From Branchiostoma floridae (Eukaryota; Chordata; Leptocardii; Amphioxiformes; Branchiostomatidae): a stretch of DNA of 64,000 nt. The notes beneath the pieces were generated by a model that worked only from the letters and a program-made list of their open reading frames with translations, did not search any database and had not been told where the DNA came from. The stretch spans positions 1,353,999 through 1,417,998 of the forward strand of contig NC_049983.1 in the NCBI RefSeq assembly GCF_000003815.2, in the 5' to 3' direction. This document shows, piece by piece, positions 1-13,329 of this stretch. Numbering within the stretch: the stretch's first letter is position 1; every line of letters starts with the position of its first letter. Made by a program: the position numbers and the translations under genes.

Positions 1-469
1 GTACTTACTGTCCACGGGAGCGGAGTATGCGATGTCCAAAAGAAGTGCCAGGCACACCAACACGGCTGCAGTCTTCAGGTTTCCGATTTGATTCAACAAG
101 TGCTTTACAGCAAACTCAGCACGTCTGTGTTGTCGGGAGGTCTCTGTTCTACTGATTACCGTAACTACGGGTCTTGCGACTTAAGGCCTTTGTGTTTTCG
201 GTTCTGCGCATGCGGTGTGTCATTTTGCAACCAACATGACTGAGTAATGGTAGAACCAGTCTTTCATGTCTTAATTTATTTCCCTGCGGCACAATAAACA
301 AGATGACCAGTTAGTCATAGTCATACGGTGTATTATAGCACCGTTGGGGTTATACCGCCCCGTACGGGATGGCATACAGGAAGATGACCAATAATTGGCT
401 TTACGCTCGCATATATTAGCCCAAGACAGAAGAGGCCTTCTCACAGGAATGCTTTATAGCAAGGGATTA
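1..469. other. non-coding, nothing recognised
   Basis: No reading frame with protein-like composition, no splice-bounded exon and no clear repeat boundary was seen here. Confidence 0.5.
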
Positions 470-702
470 ACATACATTCGCATAATTCCACCAGGTGCCA
501 TTATACCGCCACCTCAAAAAACGTTGTTACAGAGGCCTTCTCAAGATTGTCTTCAACTCTCAAATATCTGAACTGTATTACATTTGAGATATTTAACATT
601 CGGTGTTCAAGAAAATCTTGGGAAGACCTCTATACTAACGTTTTTTTTGAAGTGGTGGTATTATCCCATGATGGCACCTGGTGGAATTATGATAGTCGAT
701 GT
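470..702. mobile_element. MITE, mariner-like TIR family (copy 1)
   Basis: A short, almost wholly palindromic element. Its two halves are inverted copies of each other, with ends beginning ACAT and then a shared CATAATTCCACCAGGTG block. It is the inverted counterpart of the copy at 7277-7498, whose TA target duplication is proven by an empty site. Here the left flank reads TA but the right flank reads CA, so this insertion has decayed. It has no coding capacity and would depend on a Tc1/mariner-type transposase (inference from the TA target and TIR form). Confidence 0.7.
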
Positions 703-860
703 CATCAGATCAGGGATTGTTGGGAAATAGCTGCTTGACAACACCGTACTTTTTTAGGTTATCATGACAATTCAGCTAGCAATGTAACCAAAAAACCAAA
801 CCTGACAATCCAAAAACAAACAAGGTGCTGAACGTACAAATATATATAAATACTGCATTA

Positions 861-1600
861 CAGTGGAAGCCAGTTAATTGCACCTCGGATAATCGCACAC
901 TTCGGGTAATTGCACGGAATCCCAAAATCCCAAACCGTCTCCCATTCACTCCATTGTTAGTGACTTCGCTTATCTGCACGACAAAAAATCACCAACGCCG
1001 GATAATTGCACGAAAATTTGTCAAACATCGTCGACAGATTGACTGAAAAGGCGTGCTAAAAATCGTCAGACACGGTACAAATAAGCCGAAAACGGCCTTT
1101 GTAAAGTCGCTATACTGACAACATGTATGAAATTGTTATTGGGATCAAAAAGCGATATTGTGGGGTCGGCACCATGAAGAGACGCCCGCCCGCTAAAGGC
1201 CGTCAAAGCCGGCATTACGATTTGGCAGACAACTTATTATGACATACTCAATAATAAATGTTCTCTATCTGTCCATTGTCTAATTACGTAATTAGGGTCG
1301 CGGGGGAAATACTTATGCGGTGGTTTTATGTTCGTATACAGTAACTTACGTTTAGTTTTGATTTCAAGTGCATTGCAGTACGATGTTTCGTGAAGACATG
1401 TATATGACGTCCGGAGCACAACAGGTACAGCGCTGTAACTACTGTAACACGTAATTAAACTGTGCGTTGTACTACCTCCCATACCACCTTTCCGCCCGTG
1501 GTGATGCGGTCCAAATGACCAACTCCACATTATCGCACACGACGGATAATTGGACGAAATTCGCTGGCAAATTGGGTGTGCAATTAAGCGGCTTCCACTG
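861..1600. mobile_element. pogo/Tigger-like TIR element, non-autonomous
   Basis: The left end CAGTGGAAGCC with TTAATTGCAC following matches, in inverted form, the right end GTGCAATTAAGCGGCTTCCACTG. The element is bounded by TA on both sides (859-860 and 1601-1602). The CAGT start, TA target and repeated 'ggataatTGCAC'-type subterminal motifs are typical of the pogo/Tigger branch. At 740 bp with no transposase frame, it is a deletion derivative. Confidence 0.72.
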
Positions 1601-1602
1601 TA

Positions 1603-3083
1603 TCATAATTAAAGTACCAACCATGTTCCATTTTAAAGTAAAGTGCCATTGAGCCGCAGTTACATAAAATTACCATAAATAGGTGATGACTATGATAATG
1701 GAAAAGTTTATTGAAGATTCATATGCCCGTGGGCTAATTGCAGGTGACATGAGAGATTCGGACAAAGTAAAAGACAATATCAAAGGTGTCTACTCTATTT
1801 CTAAAAGTAGTAAAAGCTAACTGGGTTATTGTGTCCGACTCTTTTTCGAAGACAGTGGAAGACGAAAGATCCCACCTTTTCTATTATTTGTGTGTTTTGT
1901 GAAGTTAGAAGGAGAATTATTTTCTTTTTGTCGGTGAATATCAAAGTTTGGATGGAATTTGGTGGCCTCTTCAAACAACTCTTTTCTTTCGTGATTATAG
2001 AGAGAGCAGTTTGACATAAAATGTGTTTCGTCTTCCACCATGTTTGACCTGCACTGTTTGCACGTTCTTTTACATACAGGTAGCTTCTTGTACCGCCCTC
2101 TCTCAATTTCAAGGGGTGGGCACTAATTCTAATTTTGCTGATTGCCGAGCGTAGATCAAAATTATCTAGTTCTAATTATTTTTCAATAGTATGTGCTGTT
2201 TTACAAGTCTTGTAAAACCTTAGCTTACCGTAAGGTCTCATTGATGTATTACTCCGCGAGTGGGTACTCTAAAATAGATCCGAGCCAAAAACTGAACGGC
2301 TGCATGGACGCATGTTTTTAGCGGTGATAAATTGCCTTTTGGCCAGCCGAACTGATATCAAAAGTTAGATTGGTGAAAGCTTGCTTGTAACTGAAGAAAG
2401 TAGCAGGTAAAGTTTGACAGCCGCGCGCTAGGTCGGAGGTACACAGTCCTGGGCTCTGAGTGGTGCGGTTGTACGCTAGCAAGGAAAAAGTGCCTTTTGC
2501 GGGGATTGACTAATTGTGGCTTGTAATTGCTATAAACAACAAACCTATGGATTCTAGTCATTGGCAATTTTTTTCCATGATATAGAGTAAATTTGCTCAA
2601 AATAGAATGAAAAATCTGCTGACATTTTATGTAGCTTCATTATAAACGCGACCATGTAAAACACGAATTATAACATAGAAGTCTATGGGAAGAAGAAAAT
2701 CATCAATGAGACCGTAATCAAATTAGAGCGAAGTTATCAGCCATACCATGAACCACAGATGGTCCACAGCTGTTGACATATTCCGAGCAAGGTGAACAGC
2801 TGACAACAGGACGAGCACAAACCGAACAGACAGACGAATCTGTGTGTATGCTTCAAACATACCCCCCCCCCCCTTCATAACAGTCTGTTTCTGTACCTGA
2901 TCATAAAGCCTTACTTTCGGTGAGCCAGCCAAGTAGCGATCACAAATCACCACAACAGCTGAACTAGCGAGTCTCTGTGTGTATGGCAAAGTAATAATCC
3001 ACATTCATGAAAATACCCACTCCGTCCCTGCTACCTTCGGTAAGCCAGACGAGTAGTGATCACAAGCCCACTAAATCAAACTC
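1603..3083. other. non-coding, no gene recognised
   Basis: Several frames of about 60-100 codons exist but have low-complexity or random composition. A poly-C run lies near 2862. Nothing functional can be supported. Confidence 0.4.
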
Positions 3084-3310
3084 GGTGGCGTCGGGCGTGG
3101 CGTAACTGGTAGAGCGTTCTGCTCGGAACCTAGAGGTTCTGAGATCGATCCCCACCTTGCCCCGCCCCAACGTTGTGCACTTGGGTAAGGCACTTTACAC
3201 GACCTTCCTCACTTCACCCAGGTGTAAAAATGGGTACCTGACTTCGGTCGGGGAGGTAAAAGACTACCTTTACCTTCTTTCTGTACCGTGTATGTACTGT
3301 TAATATAAGT
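3084..3310 (+). mobile_element. tRNA-derived SINE (amphioxus/Deu-type)
   Basis: The head carries pol III promoter boxes: an A box TGGCGTAACTGG at 3098-3109 and a B-box-like GAGATCGATCC at 3141-3151. The body contains the run TTGGGTAAGGCACTTTACAC followed by CCCAGGTGTAAA and GGTACCTGAC, which recurs in the SINE at 43321-43804. This body resembles the conserved central domain of amphioxus SINEs (family assignment from memory, not searched). The 3' part, from about 3235, is also the first sequence shared with duplicon II. It is not a tRNA gene: no acceptor stem or cloverleaf is maintained. Confidence 0.72.
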
Positions 3311-3905
3311 TACAAAACTTGAGTGCATTGTCCCCGTCTGTGCAAAAGCAAAATAGAAAAAAAAATCATACTCAACCTATGTCGTATACAACGCACACGA
3401 TCCTCCGAGTCCAAAAAATATAAACAACACAAATTATTTGCTACAGTTTGACTTTCACACCGACAATGGCCTATTTCTGTGTATATGGCAGAAATATAAT
3501 TTCTTTTCATGAAAATTCCACTTCGATCTCTGGTGCAAAATATCCCCCCCCCCCCCTCCATGAACATACCCTTTCTCTCCCTGCCAATTCTCTCTTACTT
3601 TCGGTGTTGCGGTCAACAGATGTCGAATGAACACACACGTTCCTACCAGTCAGAAAAAAAGCATGGCCATACCACCCATATAGTAATGACAAATCGCCAT
3701 CAATGCACACAGTGCATACATAGATCGCGAAGAGCGCAAATCAACCCAAGTACGAGATGGCAACGCTGTCCAAATACGCCGACGAAGATAACATCTGCTT
3801 GACGATATCCAATTATCACAAGGCTTAAGGCGCGATCATAACGAAGACCTGAACCACTATACCTGACGGCGTAGGGGTGAAAACTGAAATTATCACAACC
3901 ATAAC

Positions 3906-6542
3906 AAGCGTTCGCAGAACTCAACCTTCGTGAAATGGGTGAGGGTGTGGTGGTTTGAGGGTGTTTTTTTTATAGACATCTCAGGGGCTAGCCTAACAGT
4001 ATATGATACGTCCGATTGGCAAAATTGTCCGGAATTCTACAGGATTTTTTCCAAGCCTATGTAGTTGCTTTGGAGTGGAATAATTTGGTTCACAGACTGT
4101 CATGGTATTTGGAATGCAGATAGTTTTTGTCATGGACTGTGAGCGAGCGAATGAGTGAGATAGCTCTGGAGATGCCTTACATAATCAAATTTTATCATAC
4201 AAATTAGGGGCTAATTTGCATAGGTAATGAGGACAGTTTATAAGCCTACTTCATTTCATATTAGCAGATACTCAAACATAAGACACATGTAACTAACAAA
4301 GAGAGAAATACTAGCCTAACTGAGTAGTGTACTAGTATGTCCGATTCGGCCACAGCAAGTAAATTTTATGGATGACATCCGCGAGTGCATTAAATTTCGC
4401 CTGATTTCAGAAAAAAAAACAAGAATTTTTTCTTCTGCAGGGACCGTCAACATGACGATAAAGTACCATAATTAGCAAATATGTTGTGTTGTAGCCTAAT
4501 GATTGTACTTGTACAAGTGACACTTGCGAGGTACCCAGGACTGTAGTTGTAGAAATAAAATTTATGGATATATGGAAGCTATGAGTGTGCTTACCAAATT
4601 TGTTGATGATGCCAGTCTACGACACTAGTGTCACTTTTACCATACCAGTGCATGTCTTAAAAACAGGAATGAATGCCTTGTTGGCTCTGATGCCATGTTT
4701 TGTCCCTTTAATTCTTTTTACAACAGTCATCAGAACTTTATGGTGCCTATTTTTGAAAATGTAGCTGTTTTTTTCACCTATCTTGTTTTTTTCACCCTAT
4801 CGCACTTTTTTTGCAGTCTGCAGAGGATGTCATCCATAAAATTTACTTGCTGTGGCCTTTGTAAAAATTCCCGGAATTTACACCAAGTCTTACGCGCGTG
4901 CGCAATTGCATCATCCCTTTGGAGGGTAATAACATGGGAAGGGTTGACGGATCGTCGTGATTTTTGATCTCTAGATAACTTGGGGGATGCCTTCTATAAT
5001 CAAGTTCTATCAATGCAAACCAGGGGCTAGTTTGCACAATTAATTAATCCGCAGCATTTCATAACAGGACAGTCAAACGTACATGTAATACATTTGTAAC
5101 TGAAAAAAAGATATTTATAGATATTAAATATGCACATTGCTGCCTAGCTCCGCAATTTAGTACGTTATATACTTCCAATGTGTATAATGGACTATCGAGA
5201 TAAAACAAATATTGACGACTTGATACATTGCATGGACCTTTCCACAAAGTAATAATAGTTTTTTGTACAACCCCCTTTACGTATAATATACGACTCCTGC
5301 GGTAGAGATCATTATTGCCGACTTGTTGCTTGCAACAATGATGATGTAACATTCTTTGTTTCACAATGCAGTCCACTAAATTGTGTATCCCATATGTCTA
5401 ATGTACAGTCCCTATAAACAATCATATCAATGACTACAAGTTACTGTGAAAAACACTTAACCCTGCTCCACTTCGTACATAAACTTTACGTAACTTTGTC
5501 CAGCAATGTATTGTACCGGTAGTAACTGTTACGTGTATAGACCCTTTTAAAACGTATGATATACGCCCCTGTATACAATATCATCATTACCCTTATTCTT
5601 GGTCTACAGATTATCAAATCTTATGGGATACATGTACACCCCATCATGTATAATGTACTATCCCTATAAACCATTTTCTTGTAGTCTTCGATACAAACGT
5701 CTGTCGCAACTATGACCTTGGGGGTCACTTCCTGTGGGGTCGGGTAGGTCCATGCACAACTGCATGACGTAACAACCAACATATAACCATTGCAGTCGGC
5801 TTGGGCATGAGCATTACGTCAGTACCCAAATATAGAACCATTACGCCATTACACCCAAATATAGCCACACTGGTTTACTGCCGGACCTATTTTCCAACTA
5901 CAAACATCCCCGGCAAAACCGTCAAAAGCCACTAAACGATAAAACGCCACGTACGTTTCTTCACTGTCTTAAGAGCTACCCACATATCAAATATCAGATC
6001 AATCTGTCATGCCGTTCATGAGATTTTCTGTCCACAGACACGTACCCTACAACGGTTTGCACACATACCTATTGCATTCTGCTAATTACCTCCTAATTTG
6101 CATAATAATCATACAATTATGTACATCACTAGCTAAGCTATCTGCATACCTACAGTCATTCCGATCCATCGACCCCTGCTTCCATAATTCCTTCTCAAAA
6201 CCTAACAAAAGAATGACTTTCACCGCCCCAGCAAAACCCCTAAGTGGCCAAAACTTACACACCTTACTATTCATTTATACAGCTACTTACCACTTAAAAA
6301 TCATCACCCAAACATGTCCCGAAAAAAAATTATCAAAACCGGAAGTTCTGCTGCAGTACAATAACACTCCGCTAGAGCGCCCTGCCGTAACGCAATTCCT
6401 ACCATTCCTTCGTCATGTCTAACCCTACCCACATACCAAATATCAAAACAATCCATCCATGCCTTCCCCAGTTATCAGGCTGACAAACGTCCCTCTCACA
6501 AAAAAACAGCACTCAAAACAAACCCTTCGTTTCACGAAGGGA
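3906..6542. other. 2.64-kb block present only in duplicon I
   Basis: Duplicon II runs straight through this point (about 30161), so the block is an insertion in I or a deletion in II. Near its ends are CCTTCGTGAAA (about 3927) and TTTCACGAAGG (about 6531), a possible decayed terminal inverted repeat. No transposase or other protein frame is recognisable inside. It contains the TIR element at 4348-4857. Confidence 0.6.
4348..4857. mobile_element. TIR element, GGCCACAGCAAG family (short copy)
   Basis: The left end GGCCACAGCAAG plus an ATTTTATGGATGACATCC block is matched by its inverted complement ending at 4857. Interior sequence (around 4436-4570) is shared with the longer relative at 26891-28004. 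A third, lone left end occurs at 9245. It encodes no protein. Confidence 0.75.
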
Positions 6543-7276
6543 ATAAAAACAGCTACCGCGAAAAAAAAGAACGTGCATCATTTCGCAACGGAGTACAGAC
6601 GACATACCAAACCACATCCGATTGTGGCAAACGGAATAAAGATATAGGTGCGAACACTCAGCACATAGACCGTTCACAAGACTCTGTCGCTGGAGGTTAC
6701 CCCCTAGTCACAGAGTAAATACGAAAAGCACCTCCTTTCCATATTTTCTTTCAATAATTTTTCAGACCATGTAGCAGCATCCTCTAGCGATCTATATGCA
6801 AAGTGCATACAAGACGTACTATCGTTGCACTTTACAAACATATCGCCGGAGGGCGCAACTGTGTGGTCTTCGTTGTATTGCTCAGCACATCGATAAGTTA
6901 ACGATAGGAAACGAAGCGTCAAAAAGCGTAATGACGCCGTGATCTGATTTCTAGTAGATATATGCAGCTAAGTAACTTTTTGCTAGACAGTTAAAACTTG
7001 AAATGGGGTTTGCCTTAGTAATTGGTGAGCACACGGTCCGTGACAAATGCCACCGCGCAACTGTATTAAATCACCCAAAGGAAGGTATGACGCTGCACTT
7101 TGGAGTAATATCGCAAGAGGCCACTGCTGTGCGGTCTACTTTGGGTTGTTCACCAGATGTCAATCAATATGCCTGGTGATACATTAGTACAAGGTACGTA
7201 GGTGAGGATCAATTTGCTTGATGACAGACTAGTTCGAACGCTGTTGTCGTCTAGATTATAGAACACCTGTACGCTA

Positions 7277-7498
7277 ACATCGACTATCATAATTCCACCA
7301 GGTGGCATAACACCGCCATCTCAAAAAAGTTAGTATAGAGGTCTTCCCAAGATTGTCTTGAACACCGAATGTTAATTATCCTAAATGGAATACAATTCAG
7401 ATATTTACGTGTTGAAGACAATCTTGAGAAGGCCTCTATAACAACGTTTTTGGAGGTGACGGTACAATGACATCTGGTGGAATTATGCGAGTGTATGT
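7277..7498. mobile_element. MITE, mariner-like TIR family (copy 2), TA target duplication
   Basis: 222 bp, palindromic, ends ACATCGACTATCATAATTCC and its imperfect inverted counterpart. Duplicon II has the empty site (near 30853: GCTAGGCC). Comparison shows the element flanked by TA at 7275-7276 and 7499-7500 where the empty site has a single TA. This gives exact boundaries and dates the insertion after the duplicons separated (or shows it polymorphic, if they are haplotypes). Confidence 0.85.
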
Positions 7499-7981
7499 TA
7501 GGTCATATCTCTAATGTCCATATGGATTTTTATTTCTCGGATTACGGAGTGGTCATTGACAAGTGATTATCAAATAGCCAGGCGCCGCGGACGAACTGGT
7601 GTCGATGGAAATCGGAAAGTAAGGGATATGCAGGCAGGGCCAATCAATAGGAGTGAAACATATGCCAGATCAGTGAAAATAAGTACAAACTGCAAAGGGG
7701 GAGTGGCTCCTATTGTTACAATGATAGTGAGTTTGTTGTTCTAAAAAGCCAAATAATACAATTTTACGAATATTTTCTGTGGAAATTTTGGTTTTAAAAT
7801 GCAATCTGTAATCTCCTTACAAATGTATGTACAAAAGAACAAATCTGAATTCGACAAAGGAACTCACACGTATAGTACCGAGGGATCTATGCGTCATACA
7901 GGAGTTTGCAAGTTTGGGTAGGCTAACGTTATATGATAATAACGTTAATGACCCGCCTGTTCCTCGGTGTACATGGTGTCA

Positions 7982-8083
7982 TAACGCCTGGTCCTTTGCT
8001 ATAACCACCTCATCAAACCACTTCCTTCGCTTTGCTCAATCGGTGGTTTTATTCAGTGGTTAAAGCAAATGGACCAGGCGTTA
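7982..8083. mobile_element. short hairpin element
   Basis: TAACGCCTGGTCC at the left is matched by GGACCAGGCGTTA at the right, with further pairing inward (GGTGGTT/AACCACC). About 100 bp, likely a tiny foldback insertion just upstream of the LINE fragment. Related sequence ends ('CACCTGACCAGG') appear near 63813. Confidence 0.5.
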
Positions 8084-8090
8084 AACATAC

Positions 8091-8414
8091 CTTTATGATA
8101 TAAATAATTTTGAAATTCGAAAAGGGATAACTCGCTTAAGAATCAGTAGCCATAAATTGAATATTGAAACAGGCAGATACTACAATGTAGCCCCTGACCA
8201 AAGGTTCTGCCATTTCTGTCCAAAGCATATTGAAGATGAATCTCACTTTTTAATGGCATGTTCTAGATACGCTAGTTTACGTAATGAGCTATTCACATTT
8301 CTCGAATCCAGTACAACAGATTTCAAGAGACTCTATACTACGGCCAGATTTGTATATATCTTAAGATGCCACAAGTCCCATAATGCAAAGATAGGCAAAT
8401 ATATCAAAGACTGA
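8091..8414 (+). pseudogene. LINE ORF2 C-terminal fragment
   Basis: An open frame ending at a stop after a GKYIKD motif reads through NNFEIRKGITRLRISSHKLN, then IETGRY, then a zinc-knuckle-like CHFC-x7-DESHF-x4-C arrangement. This combination is typical of the extreme C-terminus of L1/Tx1-like ORF2 proteins of marine invertebrates. There is no RT upstream, so it is a 5'-truncated dead copy. It lies in a block absent from duplicon II. A related C-terminal scrap is at 11226-11411. Confidence 0.65.
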
Positions 8415-9917
8415 TTTGCTATTAGAAAGAATAATGAGACTCATCATGATTAGTCCAACTCGATTGTAACACTATATCAAAGACTTGTATTAGCCCTTCT
8501 TGATATATTAATTAGGATGTTAAGTCTTATTCTATACACCTATTTTGTACTTTGTGTAATAGTCGTTGCCATACATTGTACCATGTACAAATGTCTTGCA
8601 ATAAAATTCATGCAATATTGTCATCATATACACCTCGGGGCTGGTCATTATTCCTTAAATATTTATGACACAGTGGAAAAAAGGAGGGGGGTCCAACAAG
8701 GTCAAGCATTTTAGGCGGGGGCATTTGGACCGATTTCTTAATTTCTCTGAAAAGAATCATAACCTGGAACACGCCCGATTGTGATAACATTCAAAAGGGA
8801 TTATACAGTCTGAAACAGGCCTAATATGGTCATCTCGCAATTCAAAATCAATACCATAGAACAAGTGAAAAAATATTTGATGAGAAGAGGATCGTTCTCC
8901 AGCAAAGCTAACGCTGATCAGTCTAGCAGTCGAATTTGTGAATGGCTTTCAAAATTTCTTAGAATTAAGTAATATTTTACAGGAAGTCATACTGATTGTG
9001 ATAGAGTCGTTGTAAAGCTGTGGTAGTGATGAACATGAAGCTAATGGTGCATGCTGGTGCATTCAGTTTGTATATTAACCGTATGAGGTCGCTGCTACAC
9101 TGTGTACAACCGCCATATGTGCATCACAGTGCAGCAGTGCCATCTTACGATCCATCTGCAAAGTCCAGGGGTATAAAGTTCCTAAATACGTAATCGGCAC
9201 AGAGCCAACACTTTGGACTTGTTGTAGGTATTTGTAAACCGTACGGCCACAGCAAGTAAAATTTATGGCTGACATCCTCCAGAGACTCCAAATTTAGTGA
9301 AAAAAAGAAGGCGGGCAAAAAGGAAGATAATACATAATAATAATCGAGGCGACAAAACATGATATCACAGGCAACAGATCTTTTATTCTTGTATTCAACA
9401 TCACCCCATGTCCTTTTAGTTGTGTATCCATCTCAAAAAACTAGAAGTCTAGAACGATTGTAGAAGGAGCTTGTCCTACCATTATTTGCTGCTAGCTACT
9501 ACACTGGGTGTTCATATGGGATGGAACATCTTAGACTGTAAACATTCAACTGTCCTTGAGCTTGTCATGCCAGCAAGGGAAGCAATTAAACTGGATACCC
9601 ATATGCAATGGAACACTGACTATTTTTAAGTAGAACGAATGCAGGGAAGACCTTGTCATACTACCACAGGTAGTAAACTTTACTGGATACCCATGCTTGA
9701 TAGAACACAGACTGTCAATTAGAAGAAATCCAGAAAAAAAGCTTGTCGCAACTATACTAAATATTCATATGTGATAGAACACAGGATGTCATTTTACTAG
9801 AACAAATCCTGAAAAAATTGTAATACTATTACGGGTAGCAACTATACTGCATATTCATATGCGACTAAACACCTTAAAGACTGCCTACACATGTTATAAA
9901 CCATAAGCAATTGCAAG
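8415..9917. other. non-coding, with lone TE end at 9245
   Basis: No gene seen. At 9245-9280 there is a GGCCACAGCAAG left terminus with its ATTTATGG...GACATCC block, without a partner end. From about 9345 the sequence matches duplicon II (31197 onward). Confidence 0.45.
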
Positions 9918-9989
9918 TTGTTGTTTTTGTTATCCCCGGTGGTATCTGAGATTAGAGACTGCTTACCAGAACAGTGTTCAGTCACTGAC

Positions 9990-10130
9990 AGAATGACTCA
10001 TCATAACATGATTCTAGTAATCTGTGCTGTGTATAATCCTCCAAACTCTGTGTACAACGATATGTTAGAAAAACACTTATCTGATAGTATTGACACGATT
10101 TTCCTCGGTACCGAAAATTTTCCCAGTTGA
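9990..10130 (+). pseudogene. CR1-like LINE endonuclease fragment
   Basis: The frame reads ILVICAVYNPPNSVYNDMLE followed by KHLSDSIDTI. This is the segment of the apurinic-type endonuclease of CR1/L2/Jockey-group LINEs where a 'Y-x-PP' motif precedes a helix. The homologous stretch in duplicon II lies at the end of a longer fragment (32578-32970). No RT follows here. Confidence 0.6.
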
Positions 10131-11225
10131 CGTAAACATTAAGTGCCTGAGACGATCACCAAGCCAAGGCAACCGCGGCCGCCAAAATTGGGACAACACA
10201 GCATCAAATCCCAGCTGCCCATAAAGACCGCGTTATTTTAAAGTTTGAGGTCCCATATGTTTTCATGATTAACATGTAGTGTGATTTTGTGACGGAGTCG
10301 GCCGATTTGCATCCGATTTTGACTGCCATACGATGCTATGTTCAACATAAAAATGGCGGCGGATGCGCGTGGATGGGTTCTTTGGGGTCATTTATGATAT
10401 TCCTCGGGCATGTTCTGAGTTGATACTCACAATTTCACATAGGGATGGGTTAGGGCATTTTTGTTCAGTTGATGGACTTTTTACAATCATTAACCTAAGC
10501 AAGAGATAGGCTTCAGCTAGCTGTCGTTTACTAGTATTCTTGATTAACCCCCAATTTGGACCATCTTCCTTGGTTTTTAACCCTCCCTCCTATCAGACTG
10601 CATACCAGAGATAGCGTCAAGATGACTTGATTTCGATATTGCAGGAGTAGGCTGAAGGGGGAGGGGGGCCCCTTATTACCGCAGTCGTTCAAGACAAAGT
10701 GAATGTTGTTGTTTTTTTAATCAAAAAGAACAACAACAAGTGTTATAGTACATTTGTCAACCACTAAGACTTAGAGTTTGTACAGTCCAGTACTATTGCA
10801 CATGGAGGGATAACATATACTGGTGAGTCTGGACGAATTACATGGTTAATTTTACAAGCAATACATGGGTAGTGGAACAGTCAGAAAAGACAGATACATG
10901 TAGTACATTTGTGTAATTACTGGTGGACCTTAAAGAATATGTACAGTCTGTTACTACACTATGATCAAATCAAGGTGAATATTGTTGCGCAATAAATCAT
11001 CTATCTATCTATCTATGTTTTACCCTTGTCACACAAGGGGGATGTACGAGTTTAGGTCCAGGGAACAATGTCTCGGTGTACTTAGGAGACCATCTTTTGG
11101 CTTTATTCACTTGTTTCTGTCAAATTTCACCACCATTATACATAGTCCAGCTCTACAAGGCAGCCCTGCCACCTTTGGGTCATCAACCTCTGTGACTGGG
11201 GGTCGTCACCCTGTGACTGATAGAT
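10131..11225. other. non-coding
   Basis: Matches 33350-34475 of duplicon II throughout. No protein frame or RNA gene recognised. A short (ATCT)n run precedes the LINE scrap. Confidence 0.4.
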
Positions 11226-11411
11226 TTGGTTAGACAATTCACATTACTTTCCGCTTGCTCTAAAGAATTTGCTTCTCTCTGTTCCATAGATAAACTCAAC
11301 TACATTCTGGGAGGCTATAATCCACAATGTGTACAAATAGGCAAATATATCCACGAATGTATATACCATAGATCCAATAGTGTAAATGAAAAGCTAGACC
11401 CTATATGTTGA
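11226..11411 (+). pseudogene. LINE ORF2 C-terminal scrap
   Basis: Frame with the pattern F-x2-L (CSKEFASLCSIDKL), YIL, then IGKYIHEC before the stop. The same F..L / YIL / IGKYI arrangement closes the LINE fragment at 8091-8414. An almost identical copy is at 34476-34661. Only about 60 residues remain; no catalytic domain. Confidence 0.5.
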
Positions 11412-11554
11412 TTTATTCATATCCATATATGTGTGTTTAGTTGTACTGTAAGTAGTTTGTTATACATGTCGACCTTACGAAAGTCGCTGTACTTTTGTCG
11501 TGTCTAAACAAAGATTCATCACAGCCAGCCAACCTAAGGTTTATCATCCATATT

Positions 11555-12580
<1,026 letters not shown>

Positions 12581-13097
12581 CGTACTTTCCAGCCAAGATT
12601 AACAGTGACCCATTTTCAACGGAGAGAAAACGTTTGTTGCCTTTTGATAACTAATGGATGTACACTACTTTTCGTTTTTCTTAGTCTGAAGCTCAGAGAC
12701 ATAACTTGAATGCACAGGTGTTCATAAACAGACAACATTGGAAAACTTCCCATTGTTGTAACTGACAAACATAATTACATTGATTGATGATTGTGGTCTG
12801 TAATTAAGATTCCGTTTATTGTTCAGGCAAACTGAAGTGTCATTTTCTGAAGTTGTTTTTCTCATAATGTTTTACCCCCAGGGAAGACATACACCTGAAG
12901 GGCCTACTGCAATTATACAGGTGAGCAATTATGGACAAAGCTTAATTTAAGATTGAAAGCGCAGTTGCTTGTTCACGATAGATAAATCGATGACTGGGTT
13001 TACACATGCGTTCATGAAAATTGTTATGGACTCTTAAATTTGGGTACAGTATCGGAAGTTATAGCTATATATCACACAGATAATGTAAAATGATTAA

Positions 13098-13329
13098 GTT
13101 GAGTAAGTGAGTGAGTGAGTGGGTGGGTTGAGTGAGTGAGTGAGTGAGAGAGTGAGTGGGTTGAGTGAGTGAGTGAATGAGTGAATGAATGAGTGAATGA
13201 GTAAGTGAATGAGTGAGTAAATGAGTGAGTGAGTGAGTGAGTGAGTGAGTGAGTGAGTGAGTGAGTGAGTGAGTGAGTGAGTGAGTGAGTGAGTGAGTGA
13301 GTGAGTGAGTGAGTGAATGAATGAATGAG
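13098..13329. repeat. (GAGT)n microsatellite
   Basis: GAGT tetranucleotide array with GAAT/GGGT variants. Counterpart at 36465-36702 with a different unit arrangement, so the array has changed since duplication. It creates a false Ser-Leu-Thr-His repeat reading frame on the minus strand. Confidence 0.97.

Noticed and set aside
3098-3151. tRNA gene suggested by A and B boxes (also 43700-43800)
   Set aside because: The boxes belong to tRNA-derived SINEs: no intact acceptor stem or cloverleaf, and the SINE body follows directly.
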